Assembly (NCBI RefSeq): GCF_013031245.1
Contig: NZ_WPZL01000023.1
Span: forward strand, 1-64,000
DNA: 64,000 nucleotides
Origin: Ruegeria lacuscaerulensis
GTDB lineage: Bacteria > Pseudomonadota > Alphaproteobacteria > Rhodobacterales > Rhodobacteraceae
Direction: 5' to 3'
The translations under genes were made by a program, and so were the position numbers. A model generated the notes under the pieces. That model had not been told where the DNA came from, ran no database searches, and saw nothing but the letters and a program-made list of their open reading frames with translations. How positions within the stretch are numbered: the stretch's first letter is position 1; every line of letters starts with the position of its first letter. Shown piece by piece: positions 29,564 through 38,275 of this stretch.

Positions 29564-30060
29564 AGCTCGAACTGGACCCATTGGCAACGTCCGATCTCAA
29601 CGACGCACATCCCGAAAAAGTCAGGCGCGTCACGATTCCTCTGCGTGACTTTGGAAAGAAGAAACGCTTTGCCGGGCTCATCCGCACCGCAGTTACAATG
29701 GAGGATTCTCGGCTGGTCCAGCAAAAGCTGTTTCGCACGCCGGGCGAAGGCGGGGTCATTGTGTTCGACGGCGGCGGCTCATGCCGCTCGGCGCTATTGG
29801 GCGATGTCAATGCCGCGGTGCTGCGCGACAACGGCTGGGCCGGGATCATTATCAACGGGGCCTTACGTGACAGCGCGCTATTGGCTGGTATCGACATTGG
29901 GATCAAGGCGCTTGGGGTTACGCCGGTCCGCAGCACCAAGAAAGGTATCGGAGCGCTCGATATTCCGGTCGCATTCGGACATGTTCTGTTTGAACCGGGC
30001 CAGTGCGTCTATTGCGACGAGGATGGAGTGTTGGTGTCGGACGAACCGCTTCGGTTGTGA
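29560..30060 (+). CDS. RraA-family protein (RraA / HMG aldolase type)
   Basis: 166 residues, translationally coupled to prpF (ATGA). RraA fold signatures: TPGEGGVIVFDGGGSCRSALLGD, IIINGALRDSALLAGIDIGIKALG and FEPGQCVYCDEDGVLV. The aldolase-type metal site motif is present in part: G-D-x6-R-D spacing is seen as LLGD ... NGALRD. In E. coli RraA inhibits RNase E; homologues in catabolic operons are 4-hydroxy-4-methyl-2-oxoglutarate or oxaloacetate-type aldolases/decarboxylases. Given the tricarboxylate context, the enzyme role is more likely. Last gene of the unit. Confidence 0.85.
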   Translation: MKLELDPLATSDLNDAHPEKVRRVTIPLRDFGKKKRFAGLIRTAVTMEDSRLVQQKLFRTPGEGGVIVFDGGGSCRSALLGDVNAAVLRDNGWAGIIINGALRDSALLAGIDIGIKALGVTPVRSTKKGIGALDIPVAFGHVLFEPGQCVYCDEDGVLVSDEPLRL

Positions 30061-30112
30061 CAACATTAGCGCTCCAACAGACCCGCCTTGCACCAATTAC
30101 TGCGTCGCGCTG

Positions 30113-30549
30113 GGTTCTTTCGCAAACTTCGATTCATCTGTCAGGCCAAACAAGTTCTGATAGTGCACGCTCGAATTTGACAAGAGCAGACCGTGACGGT
30201 CTCGTTCAAGGGTGCACACTTTCCAAAAGAAGTGATCTTGCATGCGGTATTCTTCTATCTCCGGTCTGGTGTTTCATATCGCAACCTTGAAGAAATTCTG
30301 GCGGCGCTGGGAGTGCGCGTGGATCATGCAACCCTGAACCGTTGGATCACGAAATTTGCAACATTGGTAGCGAACCGGGCTCGTAAGAAATTGGGTTGCG
30401 ACCGTTCCTGGCGGATGGATGAAACTTATGTTCGTGTGAAGGGCGAGTGGGTGTATTTGTACTGAGCTGTCGACAAATTCGGCAAAACGCTGGATTTCAT
30501 GCTCTCGAGGCGCAGAAACAAAGCAGTGGCGTCGGCGTTGTCACTTTAA
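30113..30549 (+). mobile_element. IS6-family transposase pseudogene, 5' two-thirds
   Basis: From a GTG at 30193 the frame encodes an N-terminal HTH region (FPKEVILHAVFFYLRSGVSYRNLEEILAALGV) and the first DDE aspartate (WRMDETYVRVKGEW), then meets TGA at 30463-30465. The frame continues as AVDKFGKTLDFMLSRRRNK and stops again. ggttctttcgcaaa at 30114-30127 resembles an IS6 end. The 3' part is lost at the junction with the next remnant. Confidence 0.75.
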
Positions 30550-30569
30550 CTTCCGGTCCACAAAGAAAT

Positions 30570-31295
30570 CCTGATGTTTAATATTCAAGTTGCTCGGACA
30601 GCGGCATTCCAAGCGTCAAAAGCTTCGAGACAGTGATATCGGGTTGTTTCGGCGGAGCGACGATGTGCGGGAACGTAAAAACAATTCCGAATGACCGAGT
30701 GGGTAGCCACGAACCGTTGTAATCCGCCTGTAGACCGATACCCCTGCATGGCTTTTTCCCGCTTTCGGACTGGGAGATGGCTGTTTTCTGCACGGTTATT
30801 CAGACCTTTGTGTGACCATTGATCCAGACTCGGCGCAATCGCCCGCTGGGCAGCCCCATAGGACTGCAGTTTGTCCGTGATCATCCTCTTGGGGATAAAA
30901 CCAATTCGCCTTATCAAGCAACGCATCAGCCTTTTTGCTGCGCGTTTGTCCCGTTTTGGTTGGAGTATTTTGTCCAGCCCGACGCCATGCTGATCGACCG
31001 CGCTCCAAAGCCAGTACTAGCGACCTGAGATTTTCACGACAACTTCATCCAGATGCCAGACATTGCCTGGACGGCCTTGTCTCTCCCGCAAGCTTCAAGC
31101 GATCACCGGTCCGAACTTGATGACCCAACGCCGGACGGTCTCGTGGGACACATCGGTCCCCCGTTGCAGCAACATCTCTTCAACTTCCCGAAAGCTGAGA
31201 TAGAACCGGCGATACAGCCACACCGCGTGCGCGATGATTTGAGGCGGAAAGCGGCGGCGCTTGTAGCTGTCGGGAGGTGATTTCATCAATACCAA
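30570..31295 (-). mobile_element. IS6-family transposase pseudogene with frameshifts
   Basis: Reading 31295 downward: SYKRRRFPPQIIAHAVWLYRRFYLSFREVEEMLLQRG (N-terminal HTH), then a frameshifted middle. From about 30926 comes the C-terminal catalytic part MITDKLQSYGAAQRAIAPSLDQ, NNRAENSHLPVRKREKAMQGYRS with the DDE glutamate region. All parts of the protein are present but in different frames, so it is inactive. It lies head to head with the remnant at 30113-30549. Confidence 0.75.
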
Positions 31296-31351
31296 CTACG
31301 TTCAAATCTGGGCGCGAGCATTCGAACGACGGTTAATGTGATAACACCGTT

Positions 31352-31552
31352 GAAGATCTGCTCGCTGAGCGCGGTGCGACGGTCAGTCGGGAAACCGTCC
31401 GACAATGGATTAACCGCATTGGCGGCCATTTCGAGAATTGCAGCAGGCGAGACAGGCCAGAGGTAGCCGACAAATGGCATTTGGACGAGTTGGTCATCCC
31501 GATCAACGGCCGGGCACTGACGCAAGCTACGATTTGTTGTGCGGTGGATTGA
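31352..31552 (+). mobile_element. IS6-family transposase fragment
   Basis: Encodes EDLLAERGATVSRETVRQWINR, then IGGHFENC and DKWHLDELVIPINGR, ending in a stop. This is the HTH and first catalytic aspartate of a different IS6 subgroup from its neighbours, closely matching the minus-strand remnant at 35.9-36.2 kb (VSRETVRQWVNRMGGHFENC). The following 31553-31702 holds no gene apart from the upstream region of the protease-nuclease gene. Confidence 0.7.
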
Positions 31553-31702
31553 CTTCGGCGGGTATGCATAGGCGCCACAGCCTTTCGCGGCCAGATGGCA
31601 AGCCTTGTGTACTCGAAAGGTTCAAATAATCTTTCTTGTTTTGTGATCCGTCGGCAGTGCGGTATTATTCTGGAAGATTGATCCAGAAAAGACCTATTTG
31701 TT

Positions 31703-34183
31703 ATGTATTCTCCCGAGAAATATGCACTTGAAAGAATCTCGCAGTCAAAGGCTGATATTCACAATAGCCTCATCATGGCCCAATTGGGCAATCCATTTGC
31801 AGCTGAGCCGAACGCAGAGCGGCGACGTGGCCGCGTGCAAGCCAAAGCGAATCTCACTGCGACAGAGGCCAACGCTTTCGACCGCGAGGTGATGCGACGC
31901 AGCGAAGCGGGCGCGATGGCTTCCGAAGCCGATTTCTCCGGAGCCGAGGCTGTTTGGGGGGATACGATCGATTTCGTAAACGTCGCCTTTCTGGCAAAAG
32001 GGGCAAGGGTCGCCCGCTCGGTTGCCCGTGTCACCAACTCCAGAAATGGACGTGGACGCGGTTCTGGCGTTTTAATCGGCGGCAATCTCTTCATCACGAA
32101 CCAGCATGTCATTGCGAGCATCGGCCAAGCCAATCAACACATCCTTGAGTTCGACTTCGAGCGCGACGAACAAGGGGCCCGGCGTGCGGAAACGCGTTAT
32201 GCTATAGACCCGTCCGTCTTCGTGAGTGACCCGGTACAAGGTCTCGACTTTGCGATATTTGCAGTGGGCAATCGGATTTCCGGCCCCGCGGTCCTCGCCG
32301 ATTTCGGATCGAGCCCGTTGTCGGATGCGTCTGACAAACACATGCTCGGTGAATTCGCCAATATTGTGCAGCATCCTCAAGGTCGCCTGAAAGAGGTCGT
32401 CCTGCGCGAAAACCGGCTGGTAAGCCGGTTCGACGATTTTCTGCATTACGTTGCGGATACAGAAAAAGGTTCATCAGGATCGCCGGTCTACAACAGTGAA
32501 TGGCAGATGATCGCCCTGCATCATTGGGGGTCGCCGAAGGGTGCCACAGCCGATCCCACAATTCCAGGCTCCGGAGATGTGAACGAAGGAATTCGCATCA
32601 GTTCGATCGTGCGGTACCTGATGCGTAACATGAGCACCTTCCCTACGGAAACCCAGAACCGCATCGGCGCGGTGTTGCAAGCGCAGCAGGAGTCTCTGGT
32701 GACACGTGGCCCGTCGCCCTTAAGTCAAAGCGGAGCCGGAGCGGCCCCCCAAGTCCGGCTCGACGCTGATGGACGGGCGACGTGGACCGTGCCGCTCGAA
32801 ATCTCGGTTCAGCTTCCGGCGGTGGGCCCAAGTGCCGCGCCAGCGCCGCAGATCGAGCAGTCGCTCGCAACCCCGGCCATCGAGTCGTCGACGGCCAACG
32901 CAAAGGACCGTTATGCCGACCGCAAGGGCTATCAGCCACATTTCCTGCCTGGTTTTGAGATCCCTCTTCCGAGCCTCGGCAACGAGATCAAGGCCGATGC
33001 CGCGCCGTTGCTCGATCCGGGACCAGGCGAAAACCCGCACGAACTGAAGTACCATCATTACAGCGTTATCATGAACGCGCAGCGCCGCCTGGCCTTTGTC
33101 TCGGCCTGCATGATCGACGGAAAGAGCTCAAAGAGCATCGGGCGCAGCAGTCGCAAGGTGACGGATCTTAGCCCGAATTCGCCTGGACTGGCGGAAGCGA
33201 TGTCCTCTCTGGAAGACGCCGAGGCCGACAGTTGGTCGATCGATCCGCGTATCAACCGGCTGCACCAGTCCGGCGACGAGCTGTACCGCAAGCAGGTCAT
33301 TCCTGGGTTTCCCAACCCTCAGTCTGCAGGCAGGATCGCACGGATGTTCCAAAAGGGCCATCTGGTGCGGCGGCTCGACCCTGCATGGGGAGACGAGGAT
33401 CGCGCCCTCGAAGCTGAAATCGACACGTTCCATTGGACTAATGCCGCGCCGCAAGTGGGCTTCTTCAACCAAGGCACGGCGGACGAGGACATGCCGGGCA
33501 CTGGCAAGGGCAACCTATGGCGCGCGGCTGAGAATTATGTGCTGCGCAATGCAGTCGCCGAGGACCAAAAGGTAGTGTCGTTCACCGGACCGATCTTTGC
33601 AGCAGACGATCGAAAGTTTCGCCACACCAAGGTTCCCGGGCGGTTCTTTAAGGTCACAGCCTGGGTAGAGAATGGTCAATTGCGCTCGCTGGCGTTGATC
33701 GTCGACCAGATGCAGGTGATCGAAGTCTGGCCTGATGCCCTGGACGCTGAGGCTTGGCCCGACGATTTGGATGCCGCAGAGGCTTTCCAAGCTACAGACG
33801 AGATGGAGCGCGTGACCGATTTCCTCAGTACGATCGAAGAAGTGGAACGCCTTACGCATCTCGATTTTGGTACGTCGGTGCGCGATGCCGATATTCGGAA
33901 AGGCGAATTGAACCATTTGGTGACGTCTGACGAGGAGCTTCCGTTTACTGGGGAAGGGTCCGGCGCCGTTTACGACACCGGTGACGACCTGACACAGATC
34001 AACGGCATTGGGCCCGCGACGATGCGCGACTTGAACCGCTTCGGAATCTTCTCGCTCCGCCAGATTGCCGCTTGGACCAGTGAGCAGGCAGAGGACATCT
34101 CTGAAAAGATCGGCCTTCCTAGACGAGCAGAGAGAGATGACTGGGTCGGCCAAGCGAGCCAGATCCTGAACCTGATGGAGTAG
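31703..34183 (+). CDS. Trypsin-like protease fused to DNA/RNA non-specific nuclease and HhH domain
   Basis: 826 residues, no signal peptide. A chymotrypsin-fold protease spans about 90-310, with a complete triad: H135 (FITNQHVIA), D182 (GLDFAIF) and S258 (EKGSSGSPVYN). A linker rich in proline and alanine follows (about 335-400). A beta-beta-alpha-metal nuclease of the NUC1/Serratia type spans about 440-690: QKGHLVRRLDP with H553 (K-G-H replacing the usual R-G-H), then NAAPQ and FNQG supplying the metal-binding asparagine. The C terminus (about 755-825) has a helix-hairpin-helix module (INGIGPATMRDLNRFGIFSLRQIA). It faces a secreted protease gene and is surrounded by IS remnants. Suggestive of a conflict or defence effector whose nuclease is governed by proteolysis; not shown. 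Confidence 0.88.
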   Translation: MYSPEKYALERISQSKADIHNSLIMAQLGNPFAAEPNAERRRGRVQAKANLTATEANAFDREVMRRSEAGAMASEADFSGAEAVWGDTIDFVNVAFLAKGARVARSVARVTNSRNGRGRGSGVLIGGNLFITNQHVIASIGQANQHILEFDFERDEQGARRAETRYAIDPSVFVSDPVQGLDFAIFAVGNRISGPAVLADFGSSPLSDASDKHMLGEFANIVQHPQGRLKEVVLRENRLVSRFDDFLHYVADTEKGSSGSPVYNSEWQMIALHHWGSPKGATADPTIPGSGDVNEGIRISSIVRYLMRNMSTFPTETQNRIGAVLQAQQESLVTRGPSPLSQSGAGAAPQVRLDADGRATWTVPLEISVQLPAVGPSAAPAPQIEQSLATPAIESSTANAKDRYADRKGYQPHFLPGFEIPLPSLGNEIKADAAPLLDPGPGENPHELKYHHYSVIMNAQRRLAFVSACMIDGKSSKSIGRSSRKVTDLSPNSPGLAEAMSSLEDAEADSWSIDPRINRLHQSGDELYRKQVIPGFPNPQSAGRIARMFQKGHLVRRLDPAWGDEDRALEAEIDTFHWTNAAPQVGFFNQGTADEDMPGTGKGNLWRAAENYVLRNAVAEDQKVVSFTGPIFAADDRKFRHTKVPGRFFKVTAWVENGQLRSLALIVDQMQVIEVWPDALDAEAWPDDLDAAEAFQATDEMERVTDFLSTIEEVERLTHLDFGTSVRDADIRKGELNHLVTSDEELPFTGEGSGAVYDTGDDLTQINGIGPATMRDLNRFGIFSLRQIAAWTSEQAEDISEKIGLPRRAERDDWVGQASQILNLME

Positions 34184-34210
34184 ACACTTTTTTGGGGAGA
34201 GGTTTTGCAA

Positions 34211-34234
34211 AGGCGGGCCATGTTAAGCCCGCCT
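34211..34234. terminator. Bidirectional hairpin between convergent genes
   Basis: aggcgggc and gcccgcct form a perfect 8-bp stem with an 8-base loop, followed by gttt on the plus strand. It sits 28 bp after the protease-nuclease stop and 19 bp before the stop of the convergent protease gene. Confidence 0.75.
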
Positions 34235-34252
34235 GTTTCATGGTCCGATCGA

Positions 34253-35332
34253 TTAAGACCCGTCGCACGCGTCGGGATGATCGCCGCACGCCGCCTCGAT
34301 TAGCGCGAGGATGTTCGATTTCGTGGTAAAGCTCGTGTTGGTCGAGAACCGCGACGCGCCCTGTACCTTGACCCTGTCGTTCGTGAACCCCCAGCTCGTG
34401 ACGGAGCTCACAATATTCGGTGTACCGTCCGTGGGGTCCGACGTCGCTGCGGTCGTCGGGGCGCCAAAGTTTTGCAATTGCGGGCCACCGCTCGATCCGC
34501 CAGTCTGGCCCGACCCCCAGACGACATTGTTCGGGTCATCCCAGATACCCACGGAGTCGGTCCGGATCATCTTGTCACCGTCGAAATCAGCCGACGGATA
34601 GCCGAGTTGCGTCAAATGCGCGGCGCGCTGGCCGAGGAAGAAGGCGTACCCAAATTCGTCGAATTCGACCACTTTATAACGGCCGACGACGTCCGCGATC
34701 TTTTCTCCGTTTTCATTCGGTTCGAGCACCACAACGGCGATATCGTTTTCGCAGACGATACCCGGCGCTTCGACAGAGCATTCGTCCGTACCGTCCACAT
34801 ATACTGTCGGTGCATACCAGGTTCGGCCGGTCCAGGTCCCGAATGGCCGATCACCCTCATGACGTGCTGGCTCAAAGGTCACAGCATCGGCAAAGCCGTC
34901 CTGGCCTTGACCGAATTCGTGAACGCAGTGGGCCGCGGTCACCAGAAGATTGAGTTCAATCACTGACGCCGTGCAAACGAAGTTGCTTGCGCCGAATTGC
35001 ATCAAGAGTTTGCCTGTGGCCCGCCAAGGGTATTCGCTGACGGGTGTCGATGAGCCCACCGAACTTGCACGCGCTGTGGTGTAGGGATGACCGCCATCGC
35101 CGAAGGCTTCGGCCGCTGAATCTTCACTCGGAACATTAAGAATCGAGCGCAACTTCTCTGTCAACTGCACGTTGGTTAGGTCGCGGCCCGGCCGGCGCTC
35201 CTCTGTGTCTTCGACGATTGTGGCGGCCTCTGGCCCGACGTCCGCCGACGTCACTTCATTGGCGTGCGCCCAACCCGGTGTCACGAGCGCTGCCGCGAGC
35301 GCAACTATCGATATGCTACTATTAGGCTTCAT
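34253..35332 (-). CDS. Secreted trypsin-like serine protease
   Basis: 359 residues. A signal peptide (ISIVALAAALVTPGWAHA) directs export. The protease triad is clear: histidine in LLVTAAHCVHEFG, aspartate in CENDIAVVVLEPN, serine in GQTGGSSGGPQLQ. Cysteines in the catalytic region (FVCTASV, AAHC, DECS, GIVCEN) and near the end (AACGDHPDACDGS) probably form disulfides. A pro-region of about 90 residues precedes the domain. Convergent with the protease-nuclease fusion and only 69 bp away; whether they work together is unknown. Confidence 0.9.
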   Translation of the reverse strand: MKPNSSISIVALAAALVTPGWAHANEVTSADVGPEAATIVEDTEERRPGRDLTNVQLTEKLRSILNVPSEDSAAEAFGDGGHPYTTARASSVGSSTPVSEYPWRATGKLLMQFGASNFVCTASVIELNLLVTAAHCVHEFGQGQDGFADAVTFEPARHEGDRPFGTWTGRTWYAPTVYVDGTDECSVEAPGIVCENDIAVVVLEPNENGEKIADVVGRYKVVEFDEFGYAFFLGQRAAHLTQLGYPSADFDGDKMIRTDSVGIWDDPNNVVWGSGQTGGSSGGPQLQNFGAPTTAATSDPTDGTPNIVSSVTSWGFTNDRVKVQGASRFSTNTSFTTKSNILALIEAACGDHPDACDGS

Positions 35333-35642
35333 GATAATCTCCGATCTATACAGCCCCGAACGCGAATGGGCCTCAAAATGTCATTCGAGCGAAAACACCC
35401 ACTTCGAACAATATGGCTGGTCGATAATCCGGAAAGAAATGCGATCGACTGACGAGTCCACCCGGACCAACGAGGTAGAAGAATGTGCCCTTCCAGCCAC
35501 AACCTAAAGTTAACAGGTTTCGCGGCCATTTTCCACATTTGTTCCCTTGGGTCCTTTCTGCATACCGAAGGAGCTCCCGTGCCGTGATTGCCAACTTGAT
35601 TGTGCGTGATTGAGAAGAGTGAAGCGTGTGAACTTCAGGCAG
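35333..35642. other. Upstream region of the secreted protease gene
   Basis: About 310 bp between the protease start and the IS6 remnant. It should include the protease promoter. I see no gene, RNA or repeat in it. Confidence 0.5.
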
Positions 35643-36330
35643 TCATTTCGGCAATATAGCCGTCCCGGAGGTCGAACGCATCGGCCCTGGCGTAACGGTA
35701 TGAGACGGTGGAGAGTCGATAGCGGCGGCGAAAGACGGTGTTGATCTGATCATGAGCGGCCAGGAACCTTTGCGCCTGTTTTGGCGACTTGAAGCGCCCA
35801 TCATCTTTTCGCGCTTTCGAGTGGATCTGTGTGATCCATCGATACGATTGTTCAACCCCTTGCGCGCGCGGTGACCCGCGCCCTGTGCGAGATCTCGGAT
35901 CGGCTTGAAAAAGCTTCGCGACTTATCCGTGATCACGACACGGGGTACGCCGAATTGCGAGATCAACCGCTACAGAAAACGCCGGGCTGCCTTGGCATTC
36001 CTTCGTGGTTGGAAGAGAATATCAAGGGTATCCCCGTTTGCATCCACGCCCGCCAGAACCAACACTTCCGGCCGTTGATCGGGATGACCAACTCGTCCAA
36101 ATGCCATTTGTCGGCTACCCCTGGCCTGCCTCGCCTGATGCAATTCTCGAAGTGGCCGCCCATGCGGTTAACCCATTGTCGGACGGTTTCCCGGCTGACC
36201 GTCACACCGCGTTCAGCGAGCAGATCTTCAACATCGGCGGTGCTAAGCGCAAAGCGATGATAAGCCCAGACTGCATAGGCGATGATCTCGCGCGGGAAAC
36301 GAAAACCCTTCAGACACGGTATTTGGGGAG
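35643..36330 (-). mobile_element. IS6-family transposase pseudogene
   Basis: From 36205 downward: VSRETVRQWVNRMGGHFENC and DKWHLDELVIPINGRKCWFWRA (HTH and first catalytic Asp). A frameshift follows, then FGVPRVVITDKSRSFFKPI (second Asp) and KGLNNRIDGSHRSTRKREK (Glu region). The N-terminal 40 residues lie in another frame up to about 36330. All catalytic blocks are present but split by frameshifts and a stop. Confidence 0.78.
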
Positions 36331-36534
36331 ATATTCGCCGACAGGGCCTAGAAACGCTTTGTCCGCTTCACAGGGATCCATCTCCCACGGAATTTCGATG
36401 ACGAGTTCTCGTATCTCACGGTTTACGTATTGGCCGCCAACAAATGGATCAAAGACAAAAACGCGGAGTTTTCGAGGCGGCATTGCTGCATATGACAAAA
36501 GGGGCAATCCAGATCACTTCCTTGAAAGGACAAT

Positions 36535-37512
36535 TCAGGTCAGTTCAATTTTAACATCTTGCAATCCCGGTTTGAGTTCGACGATGAAGCTAGCTGCAAG
36601 CGGGTCACCTGCCGGGGATTGCGCCATGGCCTCGATTTTGGCCAAGCCGGGTGCAAGGTCATCAACCGAGAAATTCTTAAGATGCGAGGCATAAACCTGT
36701 CGGCCCGAGGCTTGAACAGAAACATTGCCGGTGAATTCTCCTTCCACCACGAAATTTACGATTGCAGCTTTTTGAGCATTTGCTGCCTCCACAGCCGCTT
36801 TGAGGTTCTCTTTCGCAGCCTTTTCGAGGTCACGCACTGCTGCCTTTAGGGATCCGGTAACCTCCGCGGTACCTTTTTGCGCTGCCGCCTCCAATTCCGA
36901 CAGCGATAGAAGATGCTCGGTTTTCCATTCGCCGAGTTCTTCTGTGGCGAGTTTATCAAGATCAGTTGTGAAGGCTATTCCCAAATCGATGACCCGCTGT
37001 ATCGCATCTTTTTCTTCTTGGGATTTCGGCGTGTAAACAACAACAGCTTCGGACAGGATGGCGAACGAAGCTTTCGTCCACAGGTCCCGGATCGCAAGCA
37101 GGATCATAAGATATCGAAAATACGACGACGTGCGATCGCTGTTTGTCTCGTAAAAGCTAACAGCCGCTATAATCGCATAAATTGCAAGAGCACCGACAAA
37201 GAGCCAGACATCATACGCAGGGCTTGGTGGGTTTGAGCCATAAAGAACCCGCACGACTGCTGCTGCCGATGTCAGAAGAACTGCGATAGCTCCGAGCGCA
37301 GAGAGCCATGCCTTGGACCGGTTCGCCCAGCGTGCGTCCTGCGAACGTTTGAAGTTGTAGTAATCGAAGCGCTTTTTCTTGACGCATTCGAGATCTTCGT
37401 AAAGGGCATCGACGACCTCTGGGAATGTTTTTGCGCGATATTTGGTGTAGTCTAATGAGATGGGTTCAAGCGTATTCCCTAGAGGTGGTTTATTTTCCGC
37501 TTTTCTAAGCAT
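36535..37512 (-). CDS. Two-TM protein, SLATT-like effector candidate
   Basis: 325 residues. A charged N-terminal region (about 1-65) with YYNFKRSQDARWANRSKAW leads into two closely spaced membrane helices (WLSALGAIAVLLTSAAAVV at about 70-88; VWLFVGALAIYAIIAAVSFY at about 105-124). Then come SDRTSSYFRYLMILLAIRDLW, a long alanine/lysine-rich helical or coiled-coil segment (about 205-255), and a beta-rich tail (VEGEFTGNVSVQASGR). This order of basic helix, two TMs and cytosolic helix resembles SLATT-type pore-forming effectors of nucleotide-signalled defence systems, but no SMODS, TIR or SLOG partner gene is visible. Family call tentative; gene call firm. Confidence 0.65.
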   Translation of the reverse strand: MLRKAENKPPLGNTLEPISLDYTKYRAKTFPEVVDALYEDLECVKKKRFDYYNFKRSQDARWANRSKAWLSALGAIAVLLTSAAAVVRVLYGSNPPSPAYDVWLFVGALAIYAIIAAVSFYETNSDRTSSYFRYLMILLAIRDLWTKASFAILSEAVVVYTPKSQEEKDAIQRVIDLGIAFTTDLDKLATEELGEWKTEHLLSLSELEAAAQKGTAEVTGSLKAAVRDLEKAAKENLKAAVEAANAQKAAIVNFVVEGEFTGNVSVQASGRQVYASHLKNFSVDDLAPGLAKIEAMAQSPAGDPLAASFIVELKPGLQDVKIELT

Positions 37513-37814
37513 TTCAAATACCCATTGCTCAAATCATGTTTACGATCAATTCTCAATAAAGAAATCAAGAAAAGACTGGTGGAAATAGGGTTTTAGTTAC
37601 CTTTTCAATAAGTTTGCGAGTCGTCATTTTTCTAATGTGATTCGGAGTAATTTGAGTAGCATTGTAACCCGCCAAGTTTGGTTCCTCCAATACTCTGAAC
37701 CATCTAATCCGGCCAATCGGATAAGAGTGAGGCTGTAGTCGAACTATAATTGATCAATGCAGTTCGGTCACTAAACCAAATCCAATCAGATCATTGCAAT
37801 TAGGCGGGGCACAT
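37513..37814. other. AT-richer spacer without recognisable genes
   Basis: About 300 bp, visibly richer in A and T than the flanking DNA. It contains the upstream region of the SLATT-like gene. No coding or RNA feature seen. Confidence 0.5.
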
Positions 37815-38275
37815 TTACGTCCCCACACCTATCGGAAGATACTCCTTCTTTGCAATGAAGCGTCGCTCGTCGTGTCCACTAAGTTTATTCTTCAAAGGCA
37901 GAGTAACGGACAAATCTGTAGTGACTTTTCCGAAATCCGGAAGCTGGTTTTGATCAAGATTTGTCAGAATTGAAGAAACGAATGTAAAATCGATCGAAAA
38001 AATTGACGTTCTAGAAAATGTAAATGTGACTTATGCAAGAAGAGCGAGCACCTTTGTAGCTGCAATAAATAAACTGGTAACTCCTGCCAACGAGTTTGTA
38101 AGTTTTTCTCGTTCTTTTTTAATGGTTTCAAGGTTATTTTGGCGTCTTGCAGTCGGCCATTCACGACTGAGTATGGGGTTTCAGGTGTCACACTCAGCAA
38201 ACGGCGATGTTCGGTTTTCAGCGCACCAATTGTCCTTTCCAAAGTTGCGCGTTCTCCATCGCTAAGGTTTTCTTC
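37815..38275 (-). pseudogene. Decayed gene of unknown function, cut by an IS element
   Basis: Reading down from the IS edge at 38275: EENLSDGERATLERTIGALK, then TEHRRLLSV. After a frameshift near 38170 comes NNLETIKKEREKLTNSLAGV and a hydrophobic stretch TSLFIAATKVLALLA. TAA at 38031-38033 follows, and the same frame continues as VTFTFSRTSIFSIDFTFVSS to LPIGVGT and TAA at 37815-37817. One frameshift and one nonsense codon explain the damage; the 5' end is removed by the IS at 38276. The protein had a charged helical part, a possible membrane helix and a beta-rich tail. Not recognised. Confidence 0.5.
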
